Shown one piece after another: positions 1 to 8,867 of a stretch of 64,000 nt of DNA (its first letter is position 1; every line of letters starts with the position of its first letter). Origin of the DNA: an uncultured Acidimicrobiales bacterium (lineage in GTDB: Bacteria > Actinomycetota > Acidimicrobiia > Acidimicrobiales > Aldehydirespiratoraceae). A model generated the notes under the pieces. The model was given only the letters and a program-made list of their open reading frames with translations. It ran no database searches and had not been told where the DNA came from. The DNA lies in assembly GCA_951812975.1 (NCBI GenBank), contig CATOTC010000002.1:62001-126000 (forward strand), given 5' to 3'. The position numbers and the translations under genes are program-made.

Positions 1-1320
1 GGAGTCGCATCCGGTCACACGGTCGAGATTGCGGTGCAGGTTGATGATCCGGCATTCCTCGCCCGACAGTGTGAGGTGCGTCAATCCCGGTGCGTGAAGC
101 CCCCGCTGGGCACGCCTCAAGTTCTCGACGTCCTGGTCGAGCACCAGTCCCAGACTGTAGGAGCCGGCCTCCATCTCCGCGGTCAGCGGTTCGGTGCTGC
201 CAGCACCGGGGTTGACCCGGTCGAAGGCGACTATGTCCATGTAGCCGTCGTCGGGGGTTTCACCCGGGCGTGCCCGCACAACTTGGAGCAGATCACCGAA
301 CACCAGCACGGTGATGTTCGGGAACAGGTTGTACTGCTGCATGGTCATCATCTCATCGGGACCGAACCGGCTGAGGTCCACGCCCTCGGTCTCAGCGAAG
401 TGGTCCACAATCATGCCCGACAGCACATCGCGCAGAGTTGAGCCGGGTGGTACGTCCGGGCACCGGCCAGCGTCAGCGGGATCGCTCAAGCCGACCCGGC
501 CCCCCATCACCTCGACGAACCCCTCCCAGACCTGTTGGTTCGTGGTGCCGCCGCGCAGGCGGGGACTGGCCAAGCCATAGGGTTGCACAAGCTTGCCGTG
601 ACGTTCCCAGATTGTCTGGGGACTGTTGACATCATCGACCATGCGCAACATCTCGGGATGTATTCCCTGCACATGGTAGGTCTCGCTGAAACCGTCGATG
701 ATCGTCTTCCAGTTGGACGGGACTGGGATCGAAATCAGCGCCTTGCAGCGGAAGTCGTCGAGGTCGGCCCAAGCGATGTCGTCGGGAACAGGCGCCAGGA
801 AGTCAGCGAGCGGTTCGGCATCAGGATCAGGATTGACGAACACCAGCGGACCCCAGGTGTCGACCTTGGCCGCGAAGAGGGGGAAGTCGTCGTTGCGCAA
901 CGCCCCGAAGCCCTTGCGCGACGGCACCTCGCGCAGTTCACCGGCCAGGTTCCACGACCAGCGGTGAAACCCGCAGCGCAGTTCTGTGAGCCCCCGCTGG
1001 TTCTCGTTGCAGAGCTGCATCCCGCGGTGTCGGCACACGTTCTGGAAGGCACGGAGCTCACCGTCGTCGCCGCGTACGATCAGAATCGAGAGGCGGCCGA
1101 CATCGTAGACATGCACATCGCCCTCAGAAGACACATGGTCGAGCGTGCATGCCAGTTGCCAAGTGGTGGGCCAGAGTCTCGCCTCTTCGATTCGGGCCCA
1201 AGCCGGGTCTGTGTAGCGGCCGGCGTCGACCTGGGTGGGTCTGGCAACCCGGCCGACCGAGACGATAGTCTCTCCCACCGGCGCATCGTCGGTGTGCACG
1301 TCGGGCGCCACGATTGTCAT
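1..1320 (-). CDS. Rieske [2Fe-2S] ring-hydroxylating oxygenase, alpha subunit (3' end cut by window edge)
   Basis: The frame is open from ATG at 1320 to base 1 (440 codons, no stop), so the gene runs off the left edge, probably by only a few residues. A Rieske centre is visible at about residues 88-112 as CRHRGM and CGFHRW (C-x-H ... C-x2-H). A mononuclear-iron motif follows: NWK, then a conserved acid, then ETYHVQGIHP near residues 200-215. This is the architecture of the terminal oxygenase of aromatic or steroid hydroxylating dioxygenases, which take electrons from a reductase and put O2 into a hydrophobic substrate. The substrate cannot be told. It begins 10 bases after the ArsC-like gene and is probably in the same operon as the acyl-CoA synthetase. 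The Shine-Dalgarno site is weak, so the start is likely rather than certain. Confidence 0.9.
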   Translation of the reverse strand, partial: MTIVAPDVHTDDAPVGETIVSVGRVARPTQVDAGRYTDPAWARIEEARLWPTTWQLACTLDHVSSEGDVHVYDVGRLSILIVRGDDGELRAFQNVCRHRGMQLCNENQRGLTELRCGFHRWSWNLAGELREVPSRKGFGALRNDDFPLFAAKVDTWGPLVFVNPDPDAEPLADFLAPVPDDIAWADLDDFRCKALISIPVPSNWKTIIDGFSETYHVQGIHPEMLRMVDDVNSPQTIWERHGKLVQPYGLASPRLRGGTTNQQVWEGFVEVMGGRVGLSDPADAGRCPDVPPGSTLRDVLSGMIVDHFAETEGVDLSRFGPDEMMTMQQYNLFPNITVLVFGDLLQVVRARPGETPDDGYMDIVAFDRVNPGAGSTEPLTAEMEAGSYSLGLVLDQDVENLRRAQRGLHAPGLTHLTLSGEECRIINLHRNLDRVTGCDS

Positions 1321-1330
1321 CGCTCGACCG

Positions 1331-1726
1331 TCATCGGTCTACTGAGTCCGCGTTCGAGCTGAGCATCTCGGCCACGCGGGTCTTGGCCATCACACCTTCG
1401 AAGGGGCGTCCGATTATGGCCTTGTCAGGCCCGACCAGAATCGGCCGCTGAAGCAGCCGGTGATACTTGCCGAGCACCTCCACCACGGCATCGACATTGC
1501 CGACGTAGTCGTCTTCGTTGAGGCCGAGCTTGGCGAACTGAGCGTCCTTGCGCACGAGGTTCTCGACGGGTTCCTCGAGCTTGGATATCAACTCACGCAG
1601 CGTCTGTTCGTCGGGGAAGTCCTTCATGTAGCGGACTTCTGTGAAGTCGACGCCCATTTCCGTGGCGACCGCCACGGCATTGCTCGACGAGTTTCAATGT
1701 TGGTTGTGGTAGATGGTCAGGGCCAT
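1331..1726 (-). CDS. ArsC/Spx-family thioredoxin-fold oxidoreductase, candidate selenoprotein (in-frame TGA at 1694-1696)
   Basis: The conserved C-terminal part (RPILVGPDKAIIGRPFEG, about residues 96-113) is typical of the ArsC family, but its open frame begins only at codon 18 (GTG 1675). In the same frame upstream lies ATG 1726 with a strong AAGGAG Shine-Dalgarno site 6 bases away, encoding MALTIYHNQH, then TGA, then NSSSNAV. ArsC proteins normally start with a YHNPxC-type motif, so the TGA sits exactly where the catalytic Cys is expected. A SECIS-like hairpin follows (separate entry). I read the product as about 131 residues with selenocysteine at position 11. The ATG overlaps the 3' end of the acyl-CoA synthetase gene, so translation is probably coupled. 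The Arg that usually follows the catalytic loop is Ser here. No arsenic-resistance genes are nearby, so a thiol/selenol redox role fits better than arsenate reduction. The alternatives are a nonsense pseudogene or an inactive short form from 1675. Confidence 0.75.
1660..1677 (-). promoter_or_regulatory. SECIS-like hairpin downstream of in-frame UGA
   Basis: On the minus strand, 16 bases after the TGA, CCGTGGC (1677-1671) and GCCACGG (1666-1660) form a perfect 7-bp stem around the loop GGTC (1670-1667). The loop begins 23 bases after the UGA. Bacterial SECIS elements lie just 3' of the UGA with the apical loop about 16-37 bases away and a G in its first two positions; the E. coli fdhF loop also carries GGUC. 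The geometry and loop sequence both fit. The hairpin is within coding sequence and would recruit SelB-GTP-Sec-tRNA. Confidence 0.7.
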
Positions 1727-3267
1727 TGTTTCTCCTTGTACTGGTCGCGGAGCTCGTATTTGAGGATCTTCATGGTGGCATTGCGGGGCAGCGGCCCGTC
1801 GTGGATCTCGAGCTGCTCGGGGGTCTTCTGGCGCATCAATCCGGATTCTCTGCAAGCCGCTGCCATCTCCTCGAAGGTCAGGTCCGAATGTCCCGCCGCG
1901 GTCTCGATCACCGCGCAGACACGTTCGCCCCGTTCGGTATCGGGCAGTCCGATCACCGCCGCGTTCTCCACCGACGGCAGCGAATACAGGACATCCTCGA
2001 GTTCTTTCGCTGAGATGTTCTCGCCTTTGCGGATGATGATGTCCTTGACGCGCCCGGTGAGCGTCACATGCCCGTCAGCATGCTTGATTCCAAGATCGCC
2101 TGTGCGGAAACGGCCATGTCCATCGAAGGCATCTTCGTCGAGGCTCGGGTCTGTGTAGCCCGCGAACAGCATCGGCCCGTTGACGCGGACCTCGCCCTCG
2201 CTGCCCGGTTCAGCCTCCGAACCGTCGGCTGCCACAATCGTCACCTCACAGCCCCTGATCGGTGCGCCCTCGGTGTTGGCGAGCTGCTCATCGGAGTCCG
2301 ACGGCGAACCCTGGGCGATCATCGGGCATTCGGTCATGCCGTAGCCGTGGGCGACGGGTATGCCCATCTTCTCCTTGACTTCGAAGTAGATCTCGGGGGG
2401 CTTGGGCGCGCCGCCGCCGGCCATGGCTCGGAGCCGCGGCATCGAGTTGCCGCCGAGCTGCTGGTCCTGGGCCAGGAACATCTGGTAGAAGGCCGTCGAC
2501 CCGCCGATGATCGTGGCGCCGTGCTCGGCGTAGGCGGCCACCGCACCGGCGGGCGTGAACTTCTCGATCAGGACCGCTCCGAAGCCGTCGACCAGCAGCA
2601 TCACGATGAAATCGGGGCCGCCGATGTGGGCATAGGGGAAGGCGATGGTCCCCATGTCCTCCGCGTTGGTCTGAAGCGCAAGAGCGAGTCCGGTTCCCGC
2701 CGCTATCAGGGTCTTGTCGGTGTGCTTGACTCCTTTGGGGTCAGACGTGGTGCCTGAGGTGTAGTAGATCCATCGCACTGCGTCGCCGTCGGTCGGAGCG
2801 GGTGGCAGAGTCTTAGGGTCGCCCTCGGGGAGGTTCGAGTAGCCGTTGAGGATCTGGGGGCGGGGGTCGAGGTTCTCGCTTACCTCGGTCGCCATGGCGT
2901 GATAGTCGAAATCGCCCCAGACTCCCGGGGTGAACACGAAGCGGGCTGCGGTCTGGGCGATGCAGAATCCGACCTCTCGATGCCGGTAGATGTGGATGAT
3001 CGGGTTCTGGACCGCGCCGAGGCGACAGAGTGCGAAGCTCAACACGATCGTCTCGATCCGGGTGGGCAGTTCCCAGGTGACCGGCGTGCCCTCAGCTATC
3101 CCCAGTTCATGCAGCCCGGCGGCCACTCTCTCGACTTTGTCGAGGAACTCTGAGTAGGTGAACTGCCGGCCTGCGTCGTCGACCAGAAACAGTCGGTCGC
3201 CCGATAGCGCTGTACGGCGCGCGAGCAGTTCCCAGAACGTTGTGGCATCGACAATCTGCTCGCTCAC
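1717..3267 (-). CDS. AMP-binding acyl-CoA synthetase (FadD-like)
   Basis: This ANL-superfamily enzyme would activate a carboxylic acid with ATP and CoA. The P-loop motif YYTSGTTSDPKG is at about residues 168-179, followed by GYGMTECPMIAQGS, the hinge region RTGDLG, GRVKDIIIRKGENISAKELE, and a C-terminal PRNATMKILK with the catalytic Lys. The frame is open to 3444, but the family's N-terminus and the PII gene upstream favour the GTG at 3267 preceded by GAAGGCGAA; this gives 516 residues, a normal length. It ends overlapping the ATG of the ArsC-like gene (stop 1717-1719, ATG 1724-1726). It probably supplies the CoA ester for this catabolic cluster; the substrate is unknown. Confidence 0.9.
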   Translation of the reverse strand: MSEQIVDATTFWELLARRTALSGDRLFLVDDAGRQFTYSEFLDKVERVAAGLHELGIAEGTPVTWELPTRIETIVLSFALCRLGAVQNPIIHIYRHREVGFCIAQTAARFVFTPGVWGDFDYHAMATEVSENLDPRPQILNGYSNLPEGDPKTLPPAPTDGDAVRWIYYTSGTTSDPKGVKHTDKTLIAAGTGLALALQTNAEDMGTIAFPYAHIGGPDFIVMLLVDGFGAVLIEKFTPAGAVAAYAEHGATIIGGSTAFYQMFLAQDQQLGGNSMPRLRAMAGGGAPKPPEIYFEVKEKMGIPVAHGYGMTECPMIAQGSPSDSDEQLANTEGAPIRGCEVTIVAADGSEAEPGSEGEVRVNGPMLFAGYTDPSLDEDAFDGHGRFRTGDLGIKHADGHVTLTGRVKDIIIRKGENISAKELEDVLYSLPSVENAAVIGLPDTERGERVCAVIETAAGHSDLTFEEMAAACRESGLMRQKTPEQLEIHDGPLPRNATMKILKYELRDQYKEKQWP

Positions 3268-3377
3268 TTCGCCTTCAGTCGCCTTTCGGTATGTTGTCGC
3301 GGCACAAGTATTGCTCGCGCCGTCAACAGAGGCGAATCTGGCGGTTGGGCGAACCTCGCCGCCGGGGCGGGTCGCCC

Positions 3378-3751
<374 letters not shown>

Positions 3752-3765
<14 letters not shown>

Positions 3766-3781
3766 TACCGATTGGTGTCAA
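3752..3781 (-). promoter_or_regulatory. Promoter of the PII gene
   Basis: On the minus strand, TTGACA (3776-3781) and TAGTAT (3752-3757) are separated by 18 bases, a good vegetative -35/-10 pair. It precedes the PII ATG at 3716, and its -10 lies inside the palindrome 3741-3765. Confidence 0.6.
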
Positions 3782-3828
3782 GTTCCAATAATTCCTCCAA
3801 ATTTTCTAAGATTCTTCTGATTTGGTCC

Positions 3829-3856
3829 TTGACTCTGTAGTTTGTATTGATACAAT
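3829..3856 (+). promoter_or_regulatory. Promoter of the GntR-type regulator with operator 3842-3855
   Basis: TTGACT (3829-3834), a 16-base spacer and TACAAT (3851-3856) make a near-consensus promoter. The start codon at 3864 lies about 7 bases after the -10, so the mRNA is probably leaderless. The palindrome TTGTATTGATACAA (3842-3855) overlaps the -10 and would give autorepression. Confidence 0.65.
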
Positions 3857-3863
3857 AGTCAGT

Positions 3864-4340
3864 ATGGCAGATACAGAACGCGCTCCGATCGTCAACTACC
3901 GCGACCACCGGAACTTCGAGCGACGGCTCGTGATCCGACTCGAGACAGGCACCAACATCCCAGTGTTCGAACAGCTCCGCGCACAGTTGTCGGTGATGAC
4001 CGCGGTCGGGCGGCTCGAACCCCGTAGCAAGCTGCCCACGGTTCGAGAGCTCGCTGCCGCGCTCGATCTGGCACCGGGAACCGTGGCACGCGCTTATCGA
4101 GAACTCGAGAACGACGGCATCGTCGAAGGCCGAGGCCGCCGCGGGACTTTCGTGGTGGACGAACCCCCCCACAGCGAACCGCTCCAGGAGCGCCGCAAAC
4201 GGGTGGCTACCGCTGCCGACCGTTTCGTCTTCGAACTAGCCGTGCTCGGAGTCGGACTCGACGACGCGCTCGAAGCAGTCCGAGACGCAACCGAGCGACA
4301 CGGCACAAGAGCAGAAACAGAGGCGGCGCCCGCTCCGTAG
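3864..4340 (+). CDS. GntR-family transcriptional regulator (YtrA-like, short C-terminus)
   Basis: The product has 158 residues. A GntR winged-helix domain covers about residues 30-105, with PVFEQLRAQL, the recognition region LPTVRELAAALDLAPGTVARAYRELE, and the wing GRGRRGTFV. The remaining ~45 residues are too short for a FadR/HutC effector domain, as in YtrA-type members, which often dimerise through a small helical tail. ATG 3864 lies immediately after a strong promoter; the frame upstream to 3822 is promoter DNA. It is divergent from the PII gene, and palindromes at 3741-3765 and 3842-3855 suggest autoregulation plus control of PII. The effector is unknown. Confidence 0.85.
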   Translation: MADTERAPIVNYRDHRNFERRLVIRLETGTNIPVFEQLRAQLSVMTAVGRLEPRSKLPTVRELAAALDLAPGTVARAYRELENDGIVEGRGRRGTFVVDEPPHSEPLQERRKRVATAADRFVFELAVLGVGLDDALEAVRDATERHGTRAETEAAPAP

Positions 4341-4353
4341 AGACGGGCGCCGC
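4323..4353. terminator. Bidirectional hairpin between convergent genes
   Basis: GCGGCGCCCG (4323-4332) and CGGGCGCCGC (4344-4353) form a perfect 10-bp stem with an 11-base loop that contains the GntR gene's stop codon. There is no T-run, which is common for actinobacterial terminators. It lies between the convergent GntR and acyl-CoA dehydrogenase genes. Confidence 0.6.
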
Positions 4354-4419
4354 ATACACCCCTGGAGGGAGGCGACAATTCTTGTTTCTTGGACCGCCCG
4401 GCAGGCGTATCGGTTACAC

Positions 4420-5646
4420 CTAGTTGGGAATATCTCGGAAGGGGATTTTCTTGTCGGGTCTGGGTTCCTGGGGCAGACCCAGCACGTTCTCACCGATGAT
4501 GTTGCGCTGCACCTGATCGGTGCCTCCACCGATGCGAGACATCCACTGCCCTAAGAAGGCATAGTTCTGCCAGAACCCGTCGAACAGCGCATCGGCACCG
4601 TAAAGCGTGGCGCTCGGACCCATGATCGCCATCGACAGGTCACCCATCAACTCCAGCCGGCGTGACGCAGCGAGTTTCAAAACCGAACTCTCAGGACCGG
4701 GCTGTTCACCACGCGAGGCAGCCGTGCGCACCCGGTAACCGAGGAAGCGCATCGTCTCGACAATCGTGTACAGGCGCGCAAGCTGCTGGCGGATCACCGG
4801 ATCATCCGTCACCTCGAAACGCCGAGCCAGCTCGATCACATCGCCGACGTAGGAGACCTGGCCGCCGATCTCCGCCCGCTCATTGCTCAGGGTGGTCAGG
4901 ATCGGACCCCAACCCCGGTTGACTCCACCGACGACACAGTCGAGCGGCACACGGACATTGTCGAAGAAGACCTCGTTGAACTCGGAACGACCCGTGGGCT
5001 GCTTCAGGGGAAGGACCTCAATCCCCGGGGAGGTCATGTCGAGCAGCAGATACGTGATTCCCCGATGCTTGGGTTGATCAACATCAGTGCGCACCAACAA
5101 CATGCCGTGCGCCGCCTCCCGAGCGTTCGAAGTCCACACCTTCTGTCCGTTGACGATGATCTCGTCGCCGTCGAGGACCCCCGACGTTCGCAGACCCGCC
5201 AGGTCAGAACCTGCCCCCGGTTCGGAGAACAACTGACACCAGGTCTGCTCACCAGTCAGCATCGGTTCGAGGTACTTGCTCTTCTGGGCGTCGGTGCCGT
5301 GGGCGATGATCGTGGGGCCGGCCATTCCTATCGACTGCGAGAACCGGCCCATCGGCAGGTCGTACCTCGCCTCCTCCTCGGCGAAGATCCCGGCCATATG
5401 GCCGGACAGGCCCCGACCGCCATAGGTCGTCGGCCATGTCAGGCCCGCCCAGCCCTCGTCGTACTTGGTGCGTTGCCACTTCCGGCAGCGAGCCGCGTAG
5501 GCAGCCGTCTCTGCGGCACTGGGAGCCCTTGCCCAGTAGCTCTCGCTGAGATCGACCTCTGAGGGCAACAACTCGGCGTGTCGGTTCAGGAAGTCACGGC
5601 ACTGCTCACGCCATGCGGCCTCCTCAGGCGTGTCATCGAAGTCCAT
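4420..5646 (-). CDS. Acyl-CoA dehydrogenase
   Basis: This 408-residue flavoprotein oxidises an acyl-CoA to the 2,3-enoyl-CoA and passes electrons to ETF. Seen: CQLFSEPGAGSDLAGL (FAD and substrate contact, ~residues 130-145), VNGQKVWTS, a C-terminal DQVQRNIIGENVLGLPQEPR typical of the family, and conserved NERAEIG in the helical domain. ATG 5646 has GAAAGGG upstream; the longer frame to 5724 lacks family sequence. It follows the SDR gene by 10 bases, so one transcript is likely. It resembles FadE forms found in steroid and branched-chain degradation clusters; the substrate is not defined. Confidence 0.9.
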   Translation of the reverse strand: MDFDDTPEEAAWREQCRDFLNRHAELLPSEVDLSESYWARAPSAAETAAYAARCRKWQRTKYDEGWAGLTWPTTYGGRGLSGHMAGIFAEEEARYDLPMGRFSQSIGMAGPTIIAHGTDAQKSKYLEPMLTGEQTWCQLFSEPGAGSDLAGLRTSGVLDGDEIIVNGQKVWTSNAREAAHGMLLVRTDVDQPKHRGITYLLLDMTSPGIEVLPLKQPTGRSEFNEVFFDNVRVPLDCVVGGVNRGWGPILTTLSNERAEIGGQVSYVGDVIELARRFEVTDDPVIRQQLARLYTIVETMRFLGYRVRTAASRGEQPGPESSVLKLAASRRLELMGDLSMAIMGPSATLYGADALFDGFWQNYAFLGQWMSRIGGGTDQVQRNIIGENVLGLPQEPRPDKKIPFRDIPN

Positions 5647-5656
5647 GGGTACCCTT

Positions 5657-6568
5657 TCAGCCCCGCACGCCGTGCACTGGCTGTGGAGCGCGCTCGCCCG
5701 CAATCGAACGATGCGCCAGCTCACCCGCTTCGGCGACGGTCATGCGCCGGCCACCGACCGACACGACCGGGCCCTTCTGCCAACCGTCGCAGACATTGAG
5801 CTGGTCGCCGGTGTTCTCGAAGGTTCGACCGGTCACGTCACAGGCAGCGCTGCCCAGCCAGACGACCAGCGGAGAAACGTTCTCGGGCGCCTTTTCGTCG
5901 AAGCCCTCGGGTATCTCAGCGCTGTAGAAGATGCCCTCGGTCATGCGGGTGCGGGCATCGGGGGCGATGGCGTTGGCGAGCACGCCGTAACGCCCCCACT
6001 CCGCCGCCTGTTGAATCGTCAAAAGCGCGATCCCGGCCTTGGCCGCCGCATAGTTGCCCTGGCCGATTGATCCGGCCAGACCGGCTCCCGAAGAGGTGTT
6101 GACCACTCGGGCCGCGACCGGCTCGCCCGCCTTGGCCTGGTCGCGCCAATATTCGATGGCGTGGCGTGCCGGAGCGAAATGGCCCTTGAGGTGCACCCGG
6201 GTGACGCTGTCCCATTCATCCTCGGACATCCCCGCAAGCATCCGGTCCCGGAGAAATCCTGCGTTGCAGACGAGCGTGTCGAGTCCGCCGTAGGTGTCGA
6301 TCGCCTGGCGGACCAGTGCCGCGGCCTGTTCCCAGTCGGCCACATCAGCCGCGTTGGCGACCGCAACACCGCCGTCGGCGACGATCTCTGCCACCACGTC
6401 GTTGGCGGCGTCGCTGGTCGACGGTGTGCCGTCGCGCTCGACGCCGAGGTCGTTGACCACGACGCGGGCACCGTGCGCCGCGAACGCCAGCGCATGGGCA
6501 CGGCCGAGACCACCCCCGGCCCCGGTGACGATCACCACCCGCCCGTCCAGATCGATCGCCTCAGTCAT
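5657..6568 (-). CDS. Short-chain dehydrogenase/reductase (MFE-2/HSD17B4-like)
   Basis: The product is 303 residues. The NAD-binding motif TGAGGGLGRAHA is at residues 15-26, VVNDLG at 37-42, NAG near 100, and the catalytic Ser-Tyr-Lys as NTSSGAG ... NYAAAKAG. The DLGVERDG segment and long C-terminus are like the 3-hydroxyacyl-CoA dehydrogenase domain of multifunctional enzyme type 2. It would carry out the third step of beta-oxidation, next to the dehydrogenase and thiolase genes. ATG 6568 is clear. It lies 63 bases after the downstream end of the thiolase-like gene. Confidence 0.88.
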   Translation of the reverse strand: MTEAIDLDGRVVIVTGAGGGLGRAHALAFAAHGARVVVNDLGVERDGTPSTSDAANDVVAEIVADGGVAVANAADVADWEQAAALVRQAIDTYGGLDTLVCNAGFLRDRMLAGMSEDEWDSVTRVHLKGHFAPARHAIEYWRDQAKAGEPVAARVVNTSSGAGLAGSIGQGNYAAAKAGIALLTIQQAAEWGRYGVLANAIAPDARTRMTEGIFYSAEIPEGFDEKAPENVSPLVVWLGSAACDVTGRTFENTGDQLNVCDGWQKGPVVSVGGRRMTVAEAGELAHRSIAGERAPQPVHGVRG

Positions 6569-6631
6569 AGCGGCACTCCAGTCGCTGTCCTGGTGTCATT
6601 GGTCAGCCGGCAACTTGTCCACGACGCGCCT

Positions 6632-7789
6632 TCAAGAGAACACCGGATCCAGTTCGGAGGACACGATCCACATCGCGAAGTACTGGGCCGCTCCCCCATA
6701 GGCGTGGCCGAGCGCGACCCTTGCTCCGTCGACCTGATAGTCACCGGCAGTGCCCCGTACCTGATTGGCCGCCTCGAGGCAGCGGATCATCCCCGACGCG
6801 CCGATCGGGTTCGACGACAGCACACCACCCGAGCAGTTGACCGGGAAGTCGCCGTCAAGTGCCGTCGCGCCCTCATCGGTCATCTTCCAGCCCTCTCCGT
6901 CCGGTGCGATGAGGTGTCCCTCGAGCCACATCGGTTCGTACCAGCTGAACGGAACATACAGCTCGGCGGTGTCGATCTGACGCCGCGGATCGGTGATCCC
7001 CACCTCTTTGTACAGGGTCGCCGCGCAGTCGACCCCGGCCTGGGGCTTGACGGTGTCGCGCCCGGGGAAACTCGAGAATTCGGTGCGCTTGGCGTGCCCC
7101 AGCACCCAGGCAGGCGGGTTCGGCGAGCGTGAGACCAGGTCCGCTGAACTCAGCACCATCGCCGCAGCGCCGTCGGAGGAGGGGCACGACTCCAAGAAGT
7201 GCAGCGGGTCCCAGAGCATCGGCGACTCCTTGACCGCCTCGACGCTGATGTCGTGGAGATGCAGGTGTGCGTACTGGTTCTTCAACGCGTTCTGTCGGTC
7301 CTTGACCGCTACCTGCCAACCGATGTGCTCCGGTGCTCCCGAGCGGCGTATGTACTCCCGTATCCACGGAGCGAAGGTGCCTCCCGCGCCCTGGCCACCC
7401 GATTTGCCGCCCGACAAAGCCCAGGTGGCGTTGCCCTCCGACTGTTTTTCGTAGGTGACGGTCAGGACGGTGTCGTAACGGCCGCTCTCCACGAGCACAG
7501 CAGCGGAGATGGCCGTCGAAGCGCCCACTGATCCGGCTGTGTGGACTCGGTGGATCGGCTTGCCGACCGCTCCGAGGGCGTCAGCGAGCGACAACTCGGG
7601 CATTATCACGCCCTCCAACGCGTCGGGGGCCTTTCCGAGCACCACAGCATCGACGTCGGCGAAGCTCACTTCGGCGTCGTCGAGGGCCCGCAGGGCGGCT
7701 TCGCGCACCAGTCCGTCGAGCGAGAGGTCGTCGCGTCGGCGCTTGTACTTGGTCTGGCCGATTCCGACGACCGCACACGGTCGAGCCAT
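6632..7789 (-). CDS. Thiolase-superfamily protein (Ltp/SCP-x-like)
   Basis: The 385-residue product has the thiolase fold: CAVVGIGQTKYKRR at the start, SCPSSDGAAAMVL near 210, CSGGVLSSNPIGASG near 315 and LGHAYGGAAQ at the end. The usual nucleophilic Cys region reads TAGSVGAST, with no Cys, as in Ltp2-type proteins that act as retro-aldolases rather than thiolases. With a second thiolase-like gene and a DUF35 gene just upstream it probably forms a heteromeric complex on a CoA thioester. ATG 7789 has GGAGGAG upstream and follows the previous stop by one base. Aldolase versus thiolase activity is inferred from the missing Cys. Confidence 0.82.
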   Translation of the reverse strand: MARPCAVVGIGQTKYKRRRDDLSLDGLVREAALRALDDAEVSFADVDAVVLGKAPDALEGVIMPELSLADALGAVGKPIHRVHTAGSVGASTAISAAVLVESGRYDTVLTVTYEKQSEGNATWALSGGKSGGQGAGGTFAPWIREYIRRSGAPEHIGWQVAVKDRQNALKNQYAHLHLHDISVEAVKESPMLWDPLHFLESCPSSDGAAAMVLSSADLVSRSPNPPAWVLGHAKRTEFSSFPGRDTVKPQAGVDCAATLYKEVGITDPRRQIDTAELYVPFSWYEPMWLEGHLIAPDGEGWKMTDEGATALDGDFPVNCSGGVLSSNPIGASGMIRCLEAANQVRGTAGDYQVDGARVALGHAYGGAAQYFAMWIVSSELDPVFS

Positions 7790-7790
7790 G

Positions 7791-8867
7791 TCAGGCTCCT
7801 CCTTCCATGACGCACAGCAGGTTCTGCTGCAACGCCGCGCCCGAGGAGGCGTGGGCCACTCCCCTGGCAGCTTCACCGGTGGCGATGCGTCGAGCCACCT
7901 CGATCACCCGGACCAGGCCTGTGGCCATCACGGGATCACCTGCGAGGGGTCCTCCCGAGGGATTCACGGAGGTGGAGTCGGCGAGGTTCAGAGCGTTGCG
8001 CAGAATGATCTCCTCGTGGGCGTGGGTGACGTGCAGCTCGGCCACATCGACAGCCCCGTCGCCGACTCCTGATCCCGCCGCGGCCAGGCGTGTGCTCGGC
8101 GAGTCGGTGAGGTCGCGCAGCCCCGCGTGATGGGATTCGATGCGATGGTCGAGTCCGGTGATCCACACCGGTGTGTCGGTGATCTGCCGGGCCCGGTCCC
8201 GACGGGCAATCAGCAGCGCGGCGGCACCGTCCGCCTTGGGCGACACGTCATGGGCGCGCAGCGGAGCCATGTCATAGGGCGCGGCGAGGAGTTCTTCGAC
8301 CGTGGCTGAGGTGCGGATCTGGGCATGGGGGTTGCTTGTTGCTGAGGCGTAGCTGCGGGCCACGACCTCTGCGATCTCGGTCTCTGTGGCGGAGTGCGAC
8401 TCGATCAGTGAGCGTGCCGCGATCCCGGCCATGGCATCGGGGTCGATGCCCAAGGGAGCGACAACGTAGGGATCGGCCTGCAGGTGGAACACTTCGCGGG
8501 AGTTGCACGGGGAGGACTTTCCTGAGCCCACCACCATGGCAATGTCGATGTCGCCCATCTGCAACCTCAGCCACGCTTCGAACAGCGCCCAGGCACCGTC
8601 CATCTCCACATGGGATTCATACACCGGTGGCCAAGCCCCCATCCCGTCGACGTTCGACACGAAGGCGAAGGGCATTCCGCTGAGGTAGTCGCAGCTGCCG
8701 GCGATCGTGAAGTCGACGTCGTGGCGTTCGAGTCCGGCGTCGGCGAGCAGAGCATTGACGCATTCCATGATGAGCACGACTTCGGGGCCGTCGTAGCGCA
8801 CATGCGCGTCGGTCTGCGCGAAGCCCACGATCGCTATGTCGTTCTCGTGGCGTTGAGACTGTGGCAT
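7791..8867 (-). CDS. Thiolase-like protein, second subunit
   Basis: This 358-residue protein is a divergent thiolase-fold member: IAIVGFAQTDAHVRYDG at the start, KADGAAALLIARRD near residue 200, and VNPSGGPLAGDPVMATGL near 310. No canonical active-site Cys is seen in the first half (HVEMDGAWALFEAW instead). It is translationally coupled to the DUF35 gene (TGATG overlap at 8865-8869) and to the next thiolase-like gene (1-base gap). Together these suggest a thiolase-like/thiolase-like/DUF35 complex similar in plan to Ltp2-ChsH2 of steroid side-chain removal. The exact reaction is not shown. Confidence 0.78.
   Translation of the reverse strand: MPQSQRHENDIAIVGFAQTDAHVRYDGPEVVLIMECVNALLADAGLERHDVDFTIAGSCDYLSGMPFAFVSNVDGMGAWPPVYESHVEMDGAWALFEAWLRLQMGDIDIAMVVGSGKSSPCNSREVFHLQADPYVVAPLGIDPDAMAGIAARSLIESHSATETEIAEVVARSYASATSNPHAQIRTSATVEELLAAPYDMAPLRAHDVSPKADGAAALLIARRDRARQITDTPVWITGLDHRIESHHAGLRDLTDSPSTRLAAAGSGVGDGAVDVAELHVTHAHEEIILRNALNLADSTSVNPSGGPLAGDPVMATGLVRVIEVARRIATGEAARGVAHASSGAALQQNLLCVMEGGA

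Noticed and set aside
1331-1675. ArsC-like gene starting at GTG 1675
   Set aside because: This start has no Shine-Dalgarno site and drops the catalytic loop; ATG 1726 has a strong one and gives the full fold.
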